A stretch of DNA of 64,000 nucleotides from Candidatus Saccharibacteria bacterium UBA6258 (GCA_002441145.1 DJVK01000007.1:1-64000), one strand, 5' to 3'. Shown: positions 17,641-26,603, counted from the stretch's first letter. A program made the numbers and translations. The notes: generated by a model not told the origin, from the letters alone.

Positions 17641-17704
17641 GTATTTCCTTTCATGTGCCTTCTTACGAAAAGAGCCGACCTGCCGGCCGGATCTGTACGT
17701 TCTT

Positions 17705-17733
17705 ATCATACCGTATGTATACAATCTTTGCAA
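17705..17733 (-). promoter_or_regulatory. nusA promoter
   Basis: On the minus strand TTGCAA (17728-17733), a 17-bp spacer and TATGAT (17705-17710). A leader of about 60 nt follows, ending in the AAAGGA Shine-Dalgarno; it includes a GC-rich short hairpin (CCGGCCGG). Confidence 0.65.
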
Positions 17734-17737
17734 GCAA

Positions 17738-18475
17738 TTAAGCGGCCTTGCCCACTGTTGGGACACGTTGATCGGGGCACGTTGTTAACACTTTTTGCAT
17801 AGCCTGCTTTTCGGCGTCGGTCACCCACAAGGCGTACTTAGCCTTAACGGCGATTTGCCGTGCGACATACTGGCAGCGAAATGCTTTATTTGCCGGGAGC
17901 CAAGTTGCAGCATCGCCATCACCCTTTGCCTGATTCGCGCTACCATCGACAGCTAGCAATTCTAGCGGATCATTTGCAAATTGGATACGCTGTTCGAACG
18001 TCAATAACTGTGCACCTTTTTGCCAAGCGTCACTCAAAGCGACTACATGGTCAATCTGCACCAAAGAACTAGTGTCTTTGCCCCTGGCAAACACAATGTT
18101 GGCGCCAGTATACGGATCGTCAAGCACGCCACTCGTTACTTTACATTCTTCATTAACAACTACACTCGAAAGATCGCGATTCAATATGATATTCCGCGTA
18201 TCGCACCGACCAACCAAAAGCCAGCCGTTACCAAATTGCACACGCTCATAACCGGTTTTTGGAGCTCGTCCTTTTACAGCAAGCGTTTCGAGTACGTCAA
18301 TCGCGCGCGCCTCGTTGCTTGGAACAATCTGTGTTTGTGTTTTATCTTGCGTCACCACCACTGACGGCGACTTACCAAAAGGCGTCAGCTGCGTAATCAA
18401 ACCTTGCAAAATCCACATAACGCCCCCAAGGGCTATTAGGATAAGACCAGTGACTCGACGGACCCGATAACTCAT
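17738..18475 (-). CDS. Membrane-anchored/secreted HNH nuclease (DUF1524-type)
   Basis: 245 aa with an N-terminal membrane segment or uncleaved signal (GLILIALGGVMWILQGLI, about 10-27) and an extracellular nuclease domain. The DUF1524/HNH core is visible as IDHVVALSDAWQKGA (DHVVAL carrying the catalytic His) and the later NDPLELLAVDGSANQAKGD and AFRCQYVARQIAVKAKY. Secreted proteins of this group in Actinobacteria degrade DNA or RNA. For a nucleotide auxotroph it would supply nucleotides (inference). A TATACT -10 at 18482-18487 ends 6 nt before the ATG with no Shine-Dalgarno, so the mRNA is probably leaderless. Confidence 0.82.
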   Translation of the reverse strand: MSYRVRRVTGLILIALGGVMWILQGLITQLTPFGKSPSVVVTQDKTQTQIVPSNEARAIDVLETLAVKGRAPKTGYERVQFGNGWLLVGRCDTRNIILNRDLSSVVVNEECKVTSGVLDDPYTGANIVFARGKDTSSLVQIDHVVALSDAWQKGAQLLTFEQRIQFANDPLELLAVDGSANQAKGDGDAATWLPANKAFRCQYVARQIAVKAKYALWVTDAEKQAMQKVLTTCPDQRVPTVGKAA

Positions 18476-18481
18476 ATGCTA

Positions 18482-18499
18482 AGTATACCCTGATATAAT
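18482..18499. promoter_or_regulatory. Head-to-head promoters for the nuclease and aminopeptidase genes
   Basis: Within a 31-bp gap, TATACT on the minus strand (18482-18487) ends 6 nt before the nuclease ATG, and TATAAT on the plus strand (18494-18499, extended by TGA) ends 7 nt before the aminopeptidase ATG. The two polymerase footprints must overlap. Confidence 0.65.
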
Positions 18500-18506
18500 A
18501 AGTGAT

Positions 18507-21026
18507 ATGCAAACAGTTTCTCGCCTTATTACCGAATTTATTCCAACTTCATACCAACTATCACTCGATATTGATCGTATAGGCCGCACCTTTAAAGGTA
18601 CGATGACTATTAAGGGCTCGTCTGTGAATGGCAAGGTCGTGCTACATAGCAAAGGGCTCGTCTTAGATACCGTACTTATTGACGGCAAAGAGGCCTCGCA
18701 CGCCCTTGGTATTAACGACGAGGTCGAGCTCACCCACCCCGCCCTTGCGCCGGGTGAACACATCGTCGTACTGGGATACAACGGTACGATTACCGACCAA
18801 CTACACGGCCTTTACCCATGCCGCTTCGTACATAACGGCGAGCCAAAAGAACTATTAGTCACTCAATTCGAAAGTCACCACGCACGCGAAATGATGCCGT
18901 GTATCGATGAACCTGAAGCTAAGGCAACATTCGATGTCACCGTCACTACCGAAACGAGTATCACCGTACTAGGAAATATGCCTATCACGTCTCAGACTGA
19001 AGCTGCCGGCAGGATGGTCACGAAATTTGCAACGACACCACGCATGAGTACTTACTTGTTAGCCCTAGTTATGGGAGAGATGCATTCAAAGACGGCTAAA
19101 ACTGCCGACGGCGTTGACGTATCAGTCTGGGCGACGCCCGCCCAGTCACCCGAGAGCCTAGACTTTGCCCTTGAGCATGCTGTAAAAACGATAGAATTCT
19201 TCAATGACTACTTTGGTGTGCCTTATCCGCTTCCAAAGTCGGATCACGTCGCAGTCCCCGACTTTAGTAGTGGTGCCATGGAAAACTGGGGGCTTATCAC
19301 CTACCGCGAAGTCGCCCTGTTAGCCGAACCGCAAACGACCAGCATTTCATCTAAGCAATATATCGCGATGGTTGTCGCTCACGAGCTGAGTCACCAATGG
19401 TTCGGTAACTTAGTAACGATGAAGTGGTGGAATAATCTTTGGCTCAATGAAAGTTTTGCGACAATCATGGAGTACTTAGCGGTTGATGCGCTCCACCCAG
19501 AATGGAACGAGTGGTTTGAATTTTCATCGTCTGAAGGTGTCATGGCCCTACGTCGCGACAGCATTGATGGGGTGCAATCGGTTCAAACCGACGTCCACCA
19601 TCCCGACGAGATATCGTCACTATTCGACGGCGCTATCGTGTATGCCAAGGGCGGCCGATTGCTACGCATGATGCAGACCTACATTGGTGAAGCAGCGTTT
19701 CGCACAGGACTAAAGAGCTACTTTATTAAACACCAGTACGGTAATACTACGGGCGACGACCTTTGGGCTGAATTGTCCGAAGCAAGCGGAAAAGATGTAG
19801 GCCAGCTCATGAACACGTGGATTTCACAAAGCGGCTTCCCTGTAGTCCACGCCTCGTTAAACGACAGCACGCTCACTCTTACACAGGAACGGTTTTTCGT
19901 CGGCCCCCATGACGCTAGTGAGCAGCTGTGGCCGATACCACTACGAGCTAACCGCACCGACATTCCAACTCTCTTCGAAGAAAAATCGGTCAGCATTCCT
20001 TTTGTCGATACCGAGGTGCTACACCTCAATATGGATGATAGCGCGCATTTTATCACTAATTACGGTGCAAATCTTAAGTCACGACTCGTCGAAGAGGTAC
20101 GCAGCGGTGCGATGAACGAGGTACAACGAGCGCAATTCTTGCATGAGCAAACATTACTTGCTCGCGCAGGATACATAGGTAGCGCCGAACTGATCCCGCT
20201 CCTCGATGCATACCGAAACGAATCCAACGAAAAGGTTTGGGACACTATAGCTCTTGCGATTAGCGATCTGAAAAAATTCGTTGAATACGACCAGTATGCC
20301 GAATCACATTTGCGTTCATTTGTAGCAGGCCTTGCCCGTATGCAATTTGATCGACTAGGCTGGGACAAGCGTGCCGAAGAATCAGAAGACGATACCAAAC
20401 TTCGCGCAACGATTATCGGCTGCATGCTTTATGGCGAAGTATCCGACGTTATCGACCACGCCATCACTATGTATCGAACGACCGATATGGATAGTTTTGA
20501 TCCTGAACTACGCGGCCTGATACTCGGCGCTGCCGTACGTCATGGCGCAGATGGTCAAATAATCGACGACCTGATGAAACTCTACGCATCGACGGCGTCC
20601 GCCGACCTTCAAGGGGACATTACTGCCGCCGTGACATCATCTAAGGACCTGGCTATCCTAACGCGGCTTCTAAACCAGCTCAAGGACACCCAGACGATTC
20701 GCACGCAAGATACCGTGCGCTGGTACGTTAATCTACTCCGCAACCGCGAAGGTCGCGAAGCAACGTGGCAATGGGTCCGCGAACAATGGCCATGGATTGA
20801 AGAAACATTTGCGTCCGATAAGAGCCACGATTACTTCCCGCGCTACTCGGCTTCTATTTTAAGCGCCCGCAAGCACCTAGATGAGTATCGCAGCTTCTTC
20901 ACGCCGCTTCGCAGCAATCCTGGATTGACACGCGTTATCGATATGGGAATACTTGATCTTGAGGGCCGTATCGAGTTGATTGAACGTGACGGAAAAGCCG
21001 TCGCCGAAGCACTATCGGATTTCTAA
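18507..21026 (+). CDS. M1 family aminopeptidase
   Basis: 839 aa zinc aminopeptidase of the PepN/APN group. The exopeptidase motif GAMENWG (about residues 256-262) and the zinc motif HELSHQWFGNLV (about 291), followed 18 residues later by the third ligand in LNESFA, are intact. A C-terminal ERAP1-like helical domain follows. It removes N-terminal residues from peptides and would feed amino acids to an auxotroph. No signal peptide is seen. A TATAAT -10 ends 7 nt before the ATG and no Shine-Dalgarno is present: a leaderless start. The 3' end overlaps the convergent rnhB fusion gene by 15 bp. Confidence 0.95.
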   Translation: MQTVSRLITEFIPTSYQLSLDIDRIGRTFKGTMTIKGSSVNGKVVLHSKGLVLDTVLIDGKEASHALGINDEVELTHPALAPGEHIVVLGYNGTITDQLHGLYPCRFVHNGEPKELLVTQFESHHAREMMPCIDEPEAKATFDVTVTTETSITVLGNMPITSQTEAAGRMVTKFATTPRMSTYLLALVMGEMHSKTAKTADGVDVSVWATPAQSPESLDFALEHAVKTIEFFNDYFGVPYPLPKSDHVAVPDFSSGAMENWGLITYREVALLAEPQTTSISSKQYIAMVVAHELSHQWFGNLVTMKWWNNLWLNESFATIMEYLAVDALHPEWNEWFEFSSSEGVMALRRDSIDGVQSVQTDVHHPDEISSLFDGAIVYAKGGRLLRMMQTYIGEAAFRTGLKSYFIKHQYGNTTGDDLWAELSEASGKDVGQLMNTWISQSGFPVVHASLNDSTLTLTQERFFVGPHDASEQLWPIPLRANRTDIPTLFEEKSVSIPFVDTEVLHLNMDDSAHFITNYGANLKSRLVEEVRSGAMNEVQRAQFLHEQTLLARAGYIGSAELIPLLDAYRNESNEKVWDTIALAISDLKKFVEYDQYAESHLRSFVAGLARMQFDRLGWDKRAEESEDDTKLRATIIGCMLYGEVSDVIDHAITMYRTTDMDSFDPELRGLILGAAVRHGADGQIIDDLMKLYASTASADLQGDITAAVTSSKDLAILTRLLNQLKDTQTIRTQDTVRWYVNLLRNREGREATWQWVREQWPWIEETFASDKSHDYFPRYSASILSARKHLDEYRSFFTPLRSNPGLTRVIDMGILDLEGRIELIERDGKAVAEALSDF

Positions 21027-21974
21027 AAAGTCAGTAACGGTTGGCGATTGACCAGTCGTCGCTATAGCGGCCAACCGCATATCTTTACCAGGCACCTTTA
21101 GCGCATAAAGCTGCGCAGCAAAATTCATTTGTTTTAATTTAGTCGCCGTAATCGCCATCATGCCGTCACCAGCTGAATCATTTTTACGGTGCTTTACTTC
21201 GGTAAAGTACACCACGTCGTTAAATTCCGAAACGATATCTATCTCGCACCACCTAGTTCGCCAATTGCGGTCGACAATTACGTGCCCGTTAGATTCCAGA
21301 TACGCACACGCCACTGATTCAGACGCGTTACCAATAGCTGTTGTCGTTGGAGTCGCTACTGTATCCTTAACCGTACTCTCTGGCTCGACGGACACTGCGT
21401 ACTTTTTGAGTGGCGCAAAGCTTAGCCTATGCAGCGGTGTCACACCTAACTGCTCAATAGCGGCACGATGCTTAGCAACGCCGTATCCAGCATGCTTAGA
21501 GAATTCATATCCAGGGTAGATGGTGTCTTGCTCGGTCATATAGCGGTCTCGAGCTACCTTAGCGACGATACTCGCGGCACTGACGCTTGGCACAAGCAGG
21601 TCGGCCTTGGGCATGGTTGAGACATATTCGCCCTTACTTGTGCCTGCTAAGAAGTTGGTCGTTCCATCAATGATAATTTCGTGGTACGGTACTTTGATCT
21701 GCTCAACTGCGCGGCGCGTCGCGAGGCGCAGGGCTTCGGACATGCCAATCTCATCAAGCTCGTTTGCGCTCACCCAGCCCAAGGCTACAGCTTTTGCTTT
21801 GTCATATATTTCAGGTTCAAGTTGTTCACGTCGCTTCTTAGTCAACTTCTTACTATCAGTAAGGCCATCAATTAGCTCACCACCCAATACGACGGCGCCA
21901 ATCACTAGCGGCCCCGCCCATGGGCCACGCCCAACTTCATCGATTCCTAATACCATAGATATATTGTAGCTCAT
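21012..21974 (-). CDS. rnhB: Ribonuclease HII fused to a YraN-family domain
   Basis: 320 aa. Residues about 1-195 are RNase HII: LGIDEVGRGPWAGPLVIGAVVL carries the catalytic Asp-Glu, with DSKKLTKKRRE, IIIDGT and later ASIVAKVARDRYM. After a short Thr-rich linker, residues about 215-320 are a UPF0102/YraN domain (GNASESVACAYLESNGHVIVDRN, CEIDIVS, YFTEVKHRKNDSAGDG), the restriction-endonuclease-like fold with E-x-D...E-x-K. In many bacteria rnhB and yraN are separate neighbours; here they are one protein. RNase HII removes ribonucleotides from DNA. TATACT (21983-21988) ends 8 nt before the ATG, without a Shine-Dalgarno. Confidence 0.93.
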   Translation of the reverse strand: MSYNISMVLGIDEVGRGPWAGPLVIGAVVLGGELIDGLTDSKKLTKKRREQLEPEIYDKAKAVALGWVSANELDEIGMSEALRLATRRAVEQIKVPYHEIIIDGTTNFLAGTSKGEYVSTMPKADLLVPSVSAASIVAKVARDRYMTEQDTIYPGYEFSKHAGYGVAKHRAAIEQLGVTPLHRLSFAPLKKYAVSVEPESTVKDTVATPTTTAIGNASESVACAYLESNGHVIVDRNWRTRWCEIDIVSEFNDVVYFTEVKHRKNDSAGDGMMAITATKLKQMNFAAQLYALKVPGKDMRLAAIATTGQSPTVTDFLEIR

Positions 21975-21999
21975 AGCACTCGAGTATATCTGGATATAA

Positions 22000-22028
22000 A
22001 AATAGCCTCCGTATTAGGGAGGCTATTT
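22000..22028 (-). terminator. Terminator of rplS
   Basis: AAATAGCCTCC (22000-22010) pairs with GGAGGCTATTT (22018-22028). On the minus strand the hairpin is followed by TTTTATAT. It lies just after the rplS stop. Confidence 0.88.
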
Positions 22029-22043
22029 ATGTCACAAGATGGA

Positions 22044-22475
22044 CTATTTAGTTTCGGCTTCAGCAGCTTCAACTTCTGCTGGTGCTTCTTTTTTGTCCTT
22101 TACAGTGTTAACTGCTTCGCGATCAAACGTAACTGCCGTAAGACGAGCGCCCTTACCGCTACGGTTACGCAAGAAGCTAAGGAAGTTACGACGAACCTTG
22201 GCTCGGCGAACAATCTCAACCTTTTCTACAAGTGGGCTGTGGAGCAAAAAGCTCTTTTCGACGCCGACACCACTAGCAATTTTACGAACCGTGATACGAC
22301 TCGTGTGCTGCTGTTTGTTGTCGGTACGGATAACAACGCCTTCAAAAATCTGAATACGCTCTTTGTTACCTTCTTTAATTTTTTGGTGAACACGGACCGT
22401 GTCACCGCTTCGTACATCAACGACCTGCGCCTTTTTCTGCTCGTCGTTAACCTTTTGAATCAATGCAAAACTCAT
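22044..22475 (-). CDS. rplS: 50S ribosomal protein L19
   Basis: 143 aa. The core (about 1-115) shows VRSGDTVRVHQKIKEGNKERIQIFEGVVI and SPLVEKVEIVRRAKVRRNFLSFLRNRSGKGARL, diagnostic of L19. The last about 20 residues are an Ala/Glu/Lys-rich tail not found in the standard protein. L19 sits at the 30S-50S interface. It is monocistronic with its own terminator. Confidence 0.97.
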   Translation of the reverse strand: MSFALIQKVNDEQKKAQVVDVRSGDTVRVHQKIKEGNKERIQIFEGVVIRTDNKQQHTSRITVRKIASGVGVEKSFLLHSPLVEKVEIVRRAKVRRNFLSFLRNRSGKGARLTAVTFDREAVNTVKDKKEAPAEVEAAEAETK

Positions 22476-22580
22476 TATTATCTCGCTTTACTCTTTTATA
22501 ATACAATCAGGTATCAACTATAGCATAAGTTTCCCTAAATTAAAAGGGGTTAGCCGTGAGATTTTATCTAGGCGATGCAT

Positions 22581-22586
22581 TATACT
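22581..22586 (+). promoter_or_regulatory. -10 box of the malic enzyme gene (leaderless)
   Basis: TATACT ends 8 nt before the ATG at 22595. There is no Shine-Dalgarno between them, so the start codon should be at or within 1-2 nt of the mRNA 5' end. Confidence 0.6.
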
Positions 22587-22594
22587 AGATATAT

Positions 22595-23731
22595 ATGGAT
22601 TACAATAAGCTTGCCCTAGAACTACACGAAAAATATAAAGGTAAAATTACCACAACGCTTCGTGATACATCTGAGATCGATCGTACCGCGTTAAGCGCCT
22701 ACTATAGCCCGGGCGTCGGTGCCGTCAGTCAGGCCATCGCCGCTGACCCTTCGACATTACCCAAATACACCTGGACGAACAATCTCGTTGCTGTCATTTC
22801 GGATGGATCGGCAATTCTTGGTCTTGGCGACCTTGGCCCGAAAGCTAGTATGCCTGTCATGGAAGGCAAAGCCCTTCTATTTAAACACTTTGCTGATATC
22901 GACAGCGTACCGATTATACTCGATGTGCATACGGTCGATGAAATCGTTGCTACCGTAAAAGCAATTGCACCAAGCTTTGGGGCAATCAACCTCGAGGACA
23001 TCGCCGCGCCAAAATGTTTTGCGATCGAAGAACGACTTAAAGCCGAATGTGATATACCCGTATTCCATGACGACCAACACGGTACGGCAGTTGTTACGCT
23101 TGCCGGCTTGATTAACGCCACGAAAGTCGTTGGCAAAACATTGAGTGACTGTAAAGTAGTCGTCATCGGCGCTGGTGCCGCAGGTACTGCCATTATCAAG
23201 CTGCTTAATCTTTACGGCCTAACAAATATCATTGCAGTCGATAGCCGCGGTATCATTGGTGAATCACGCGATGACCTGAATGACGAGAAAAAAGCATTGC
23301 TAGCATACGTCAACGCAACACAAAGCGGTAGCCTCGATGATGCGATCACTGATGCGGATATTTTTATCGGCGTGTCAAAAGCTGGACTACTTACGCCTGA
23401 GCTTGTCGCAAGAATGGCCAACAAGCCGATTGTATTCGGCCTCGCTAATCCTTTGCCAGAAATCATGCCCGATGTCGCCAAGGCAAGTGGTGTCGCAGTT
23501 ATAGCGACTGGCCGCAGCGACTTCCCCAACCAGGTTAACAACGCCATTGCTTTCCCCGGCATATTCAGAGGAGCGCTCGATAATGGTGTGAAGACGATTA
23601 CTAATCAGCATAAAATCGCTGCCGCTGAAGTAATTGCCAGCCTTGTCGAAAACCCCACCGAAGACGAGGTCATCCCGAGCGTATTTGACGAACGCCTTGT
23701 TCCGTCAATCGCTCAAGTTATCAAGCCGTAG
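22595..23731 (+). CDS. NAD(P)-dependent malic enzyme
   Basis: 378 aa short bacterial malic enzyme, catalysing oxidative decarboxylation of malate to pyruvate and CO2. Seen: YSPGVGAVSQAIA with the catalytic tyrosine, GDLGPKASMPVMEGKALLF with the catalytic lysine, metal-binding in EDIAAPKCF, FHDDQHGTA, and the nucleotide loop GAGAAGTAI. The C-terminal phosphotransacetylase domain of long forms is absent. With no TCA cycle visible in this window, it probably connects imported malate to pyruvate and reducing power. Convergent with and overlapping the next gene by 11 bp. Confidence 0.94.
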   Translation: MDYNKLALELHEKYKGKITTTLRDTSEIDRTALSAYYSPGVGAVSQAIAADPSTLPKYTWTNNLVAVISDGSAILGLGDLGPKASMPVMEGKALLFKHFADIDSVPIILDVHTVDEIVATVKAIAPSFGAINLEDIAAPKCFAIEERLKAECDIPVFHDDQHGTAVVTLAGLINATKVVGKTLSDCKVVVIGAGAAGTAIIKLLNLYGLTNIIAVDSRGIIGESRDDLNDEKKALLAYVNATQSGSLDDAITDADIFIGVSKAGLLTPELVARMANKPIVFGLANPLPEIMPDVAKASGVAVIATGRSDFPNQVNNAIAFPGIFRGALDNGVKTITNQHKIAAAEVIASLVENPTEDEVIPSVFDERLVPSIAQVIKP

Positions 23732-24410
23732 CTTGTAGCGGAATATCGTCAACGTGATCTGCCCAATGCCGTGCTTCGAGCTCGACATAAGTTTCATACG
23801 GATTAATCAAGAACTCGTCATGGTGACCTTTTAGCCTCAGTACACTGATACCAAACTGATGTGCACGCTGTGTGTCCTGTGGTGTAGGCTGAAAAAACTT
23901 ATCTTGGTCCATAAAAGCAAGGCGTGTGCGTACACCCGCTTCCTTGGCGGCAATGGCCGCATCAATAGCATTGAATACCGCTATATCGCCGATACTACGC
24001 ACATGGCCGACTGGGTGCTCTAAGAACGCTCGTGCAGTAGCAACGCCAACGTCTCGAACACTTAACCGCCTGTCTTGCGAGATGAGAGAGCTCGCCATGA
24101 GACCGACCCCACTTTTACCAGCGCGCTTAACCAACGACAGGGGTGCAGTTGGGAGTGGCGGGGCTACTGCTGTAATTGTGCGAGGCGACGTATCGCGAAT
24201 GGCAAACATTCCTGCCGAGTGAGTTAAGACATGAGCATCATGTACGAATTTCTCTGCCAGTTCTGGGTTACGAATCGCGTTAATAAACGTGATTCCGTAG
24301 ATTTCTTCATCAAGGTTTTCGGACAGCGTATTCAGTACGCTTTTCATATGCGATTCACTGCTGGCAAAGCCGCCGACAATTACCTTACGAGTCATGGTTA
24401 CATTAGACAA
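23721..24410 (-). CDS. Unrecognised protein, possible alpha/beta hydrolase
   Basis: 229 aa. The N-terminus RKVIVGGFASSESHMKSVL and the motif VLTHSAGMFAI (T63-H64-S65-A66-G67) look like the first strand and nucleophile elbow of an alpha/beta hydrolase. A later GHHDEFL (about 199-205) could hold the catalytic histidine, and LAFMDQDKF an acid. No oxyanion-hole motif is obvious, and the similarity is only suggestive. Downstream it overlaps the malic enzyme gene by 11 bp. The start could also be the ATG five codons later. Confidence 0.55.
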   Translation of the reverse strand: MSNVTMTRKVIVGGFASSESHMKSVLNTLSENLDEEIYGITFINAIRNPELAEKFVHDAHVLTHSAGMFAIRDTSPRTITAVAPPLPTAPLSLVKRAGKSGVGLMASSLISQDRRLSVRDVGVATARAFLEHPVGHVRSIGDIAVFNAIDAAIAAKEAGVRTRLAFMDQDKFFQPTPQDTQRAHQFGISVLRLKGHHDEFLINPYETYVELEARHWADHVDDIPLQATA

Positions 24411-24435
24411 TACCGTAACATGAGCATTTATGCAA

Positions 24436-26058
24436 CTATATTACGCGTGCAATTTCGTCGAGGGTGGTTTCACCGCGCAGTGCAGCGAGTACCCCGGCTT
24501 GCTCAAGCGTGACCATTCCTTCGCTCTTAGCCGCCTTTTCGATGAGTTCTGGATGCACATCTTCGACGTCGCCACGAAGGAATTTTTGGACTTCTTCGGT
24601 TACGACCATCTGCTCCATGATTACAACGCGGCCCTTATATCCAAACGGGGCATCTTCACTCACGACAGGTCGCCACAAGACGAACGTATCAAGATCGGGG
24701 CATTCGATATCTTCAGGCAAGTCTGCTAGTACTCGCTTGACATATGCTCGTGTCGATTCATCGGGCTCATACTCTTCTTTTGTGTCGTCAACCAATCGGC
24801 GTACAAGTCGTTGTGCAACTAGCAAGCGAATAGCCGAGCTAAAGATAGGATTTACACCAATAAGGTCAATCATGCGACTAAATGCGGTACTTGTTGAGTT
24901 GGCGTGGAAGCTTGATAGCACTAGGTGCCCAGTAATCGATGCTTGAACGGCCGTACGAGCCGTATCTTGGTCACGAATCTCACCAATCATCACGATGTCA
25001 GGGTCAAGACGCAACACGCTGCGTAGGCTGTCACCAAAGCTCTGGCCATCTGTTGTATTGATTGGAATCTGTGAAATACCGGTTAATCCATACTCAATCG
25101 GGTCTTCAAGCGTCACCAGCTTACGGTCGGGAGTATTTAGCGCGTTGAGCATGCTGTATAGAGTGGTCGACTTACCGCTACCGGTCGGCCCTACCATCAA
25201 GACCAAACCACGAGGATGGCTGATAATTTCATCTATTTCTTTACGCTGACGATCTGGGATGCCAAGTAAGTCAAGGTTCAGTAGGGATTCGTCAAAATTA
25301 AACAATCGCATAACAGCATCTTGGCCATACATCGTTGGCACAGTTTCGATACGTAAATTAAGTAAATGAGTGACCCCGTTTGTCGTCAACTCTTTTTGCA
25401 TATGACCAGACTGTGGCTCGGTCGCCGCAGTACTAATTCCCGCCCGACTGGCAAGCTCTCCCATAATAACGCGGTATCGTTCTTTTTCGAGATGTGCGAC
25501 AGGGTGCAGTGCGCCGTCAACGCGGAACCTAACACGGATATTATCACGTTCATTTTCGATATGTATGTCACTTGCGTTTAACTTGTCGGCCTGACTGATA
25601 ATAAAGTCAAATAGTTCTTCACTGCTTACCGAGTTCAACGTCTGGCTGACTTCTGCTATCGTGTCACTGTCACCTTGTTTTGCGATTTGAATATCGTCAT
25701 AGACGACCGTCTTGGGTGGATCGTAGCGAAGCATGAACGAACGATAGCTACTAAGGCTAATTAACAGGAATTGCAGATTTCGCCCGGAATCGTTGTATTC
25801 ACGTGTCATGCGCTGAATTACCGACTGTGGCGTCTGCGTGGTTGCACCGAACTGAAATACAGTTTCGCTATCACCTTTTACTAGCGGCACTAGTTTATAG
25901 CGGTGCATATCCTCGATTGTCATCACGTCGTACGCTAATGGCAGATTAGCTTCAAGCTCACGAGTATCAAGATACTGCATCCCAAGAATCGCGGCGCGTT
26001 GCTGCGTAGCTTTTTCGTCTTGATCGCGACGACGAACCTGAATATCGATTTCGTCCAT
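24436..26058 (-). CDS. Type IV pilus assembly ATPase (PilB/GspE family)
   Basis: 540 aa. An N-terminal MshEN-like domain (about 20-130) precedes a hexameric secretion ATPase domain with Walker A GPTGSGKSTTLYSM (about residue 290), an Asp box and Walker B LDPDIVMIGEIRDQDTA, and His box ITGHLVLSSFHAN. It powers pilus extension, which in Saccharibacteria is linked to twitching and host contact. The tetracysteine zinc site usual in PilB is missing: after RLVRRLVDD only one cysteine remains (IECPD). No pilin, PilC or PilT gene is adjacent. TACACT with TGT before it ends 7 nt before the ATG, head-to-head with the methyltransferase gene. Confidence 0.92.
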   Translation of the reverse strand: MDEIDIQVRRRDQDEKATQQRAAILGMQYLDTRELEANLPLAYDVMTIEDMHRYKLVPLVKGDSETVFQFGATTQTPQSVIQRMTREYNDSGRNLQFLLISLSSYRSFMLRYDPPKTVVYDDIQIAKQGDSDTIAEVSQTLNSVSSEELFDFIISQADKLNASDIHIENERDNIRVRFRVDGALHPVAHLEKERYRVIMGELASRAGISTAATEPQSGHMQKELTTNGVTHLLNLRIETVPTMYGQDAVMRLFNFDESLLNLDLLGIPDRQRKEIDEIISHPRGLVLMVGPTGSGKSTTLYSMLNALNTPDRKLVTLEDPIEYGLTGISQIPINTTDGQSFGDSLRSVLRLDPDIVMIGEIRDQDTARTAVQASITGHLVLSSFHANSTSTAFSRMIDLIGVNPIFSSAIRLLVAQRLVRRLVDDTKEEYEPDESTRAYVKRVLADLPEDIECPDLDTFVLWRPVVSEDAPFGYKGRVVIMEQMVVTEEVQKFLRGDVEDVHPELIEKAAKSEGMVTLEQAGVLAALRGETTLDEIARVI

Positions 26059-26065
26059 TGCTTAT

Positions 26066-26104
26066 AGTGTAACAAAATGCTCATGCTTTTTATAGTGGTA
26101 AAAT
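26066..26104. promoter_or_regulatory. Divergent promoters of the pilus ATPase and TrmH-like genes
   Basis: Minus strand TGTTACACT (26066-26074) ends 7 nt before the ATPase ATG. Plus strand TGGTAAAAT (26096-26104) ends 8 nt before the methyltransferase ATG. Both are extended -10 sites with leaderless spacing. Confidence 0.55.
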
Positions 26105-26112
26105 AGAGGAAC

Positions 26113-26601
26113 ATGCCAGAAATAGTCGTTATCGCACATAATATCCGCTCCACGCACAATGTGGGGAGTATTTTCCGGACTTGTGAGGGTTTTGGCGTAA
26201 CGAAGCTGATATTAAGCGGCTACACGCCGTACCCGCACGTCGAAAATGATGCTAGACTCCCGCATATCGCGAACAAACTCACAGCTCAGATACATAAAAC
26301 TGCGCTCGATGCCGAAACTATCGTCCCATTTGAATATCAGGAGACGCTAGATATGGGCACGCTACGGCTAGCGGGTTATCGTATCGTTGGCCTCGAACAA
26401 GACGCTAGGGCTAGCGTTTTACCCGACTACACCTCACCAGACAAAGTCGCTTTATTACTTGGTGAAGAGGTGGAGGGCATCGTGAGCAACCTTCGCGATT
26501 TGTGCGACGATTTTATCGAAATACCTATGAAGGGTAAAAAAGAATCATTCAATGTCAGCGTAGCTGCCGGCATCGCGCTGTATCACCTATCATTGCTGTA
26601 A
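26113..26601 (+). CDS. SpoU/TrmH-family RNA 2'-O-methyltransferase
   Basis: 162 aa SPOUT-fold methyltransferase. The three SpoU motifs are visible: NIRSTHNVGSIFRTCEGFGV, LLLGEEVEGI, and IPMKGKKESFNVSVAAGIALYH. It transfers a methyl group from SAM to ribose 2'-OH in tRNA or rRNA; the target cannot be told. No N-terminal substrate domain is present, so it is the short TrmL/TrmH core. Ends 2 bp before the convergent dnaE stop. Confidence 0.9.
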   Translation: MPEIVVIAHNIRSTHNVGSIFRTCEGFGVTKLILSGYTPYPHVENDARLPHIANKLTAQIHKTALDAETIVPFEYQETLDMGTLRLAGYRIVGLEQDARASVLPDYTSPDKVALLLGEEVEGIVSNLRDLCDDFIEIPMKGKKESFNVSVAAGIALYHLSLL

Positions 26602-26603
26602 AT

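Noticed and set aside
17641..17766. Longer nusA frame
   Set aside because: It contains the nusA promoter and leader. ATG 17640 has a Shine-Dalgarno and begins the conserved protein.
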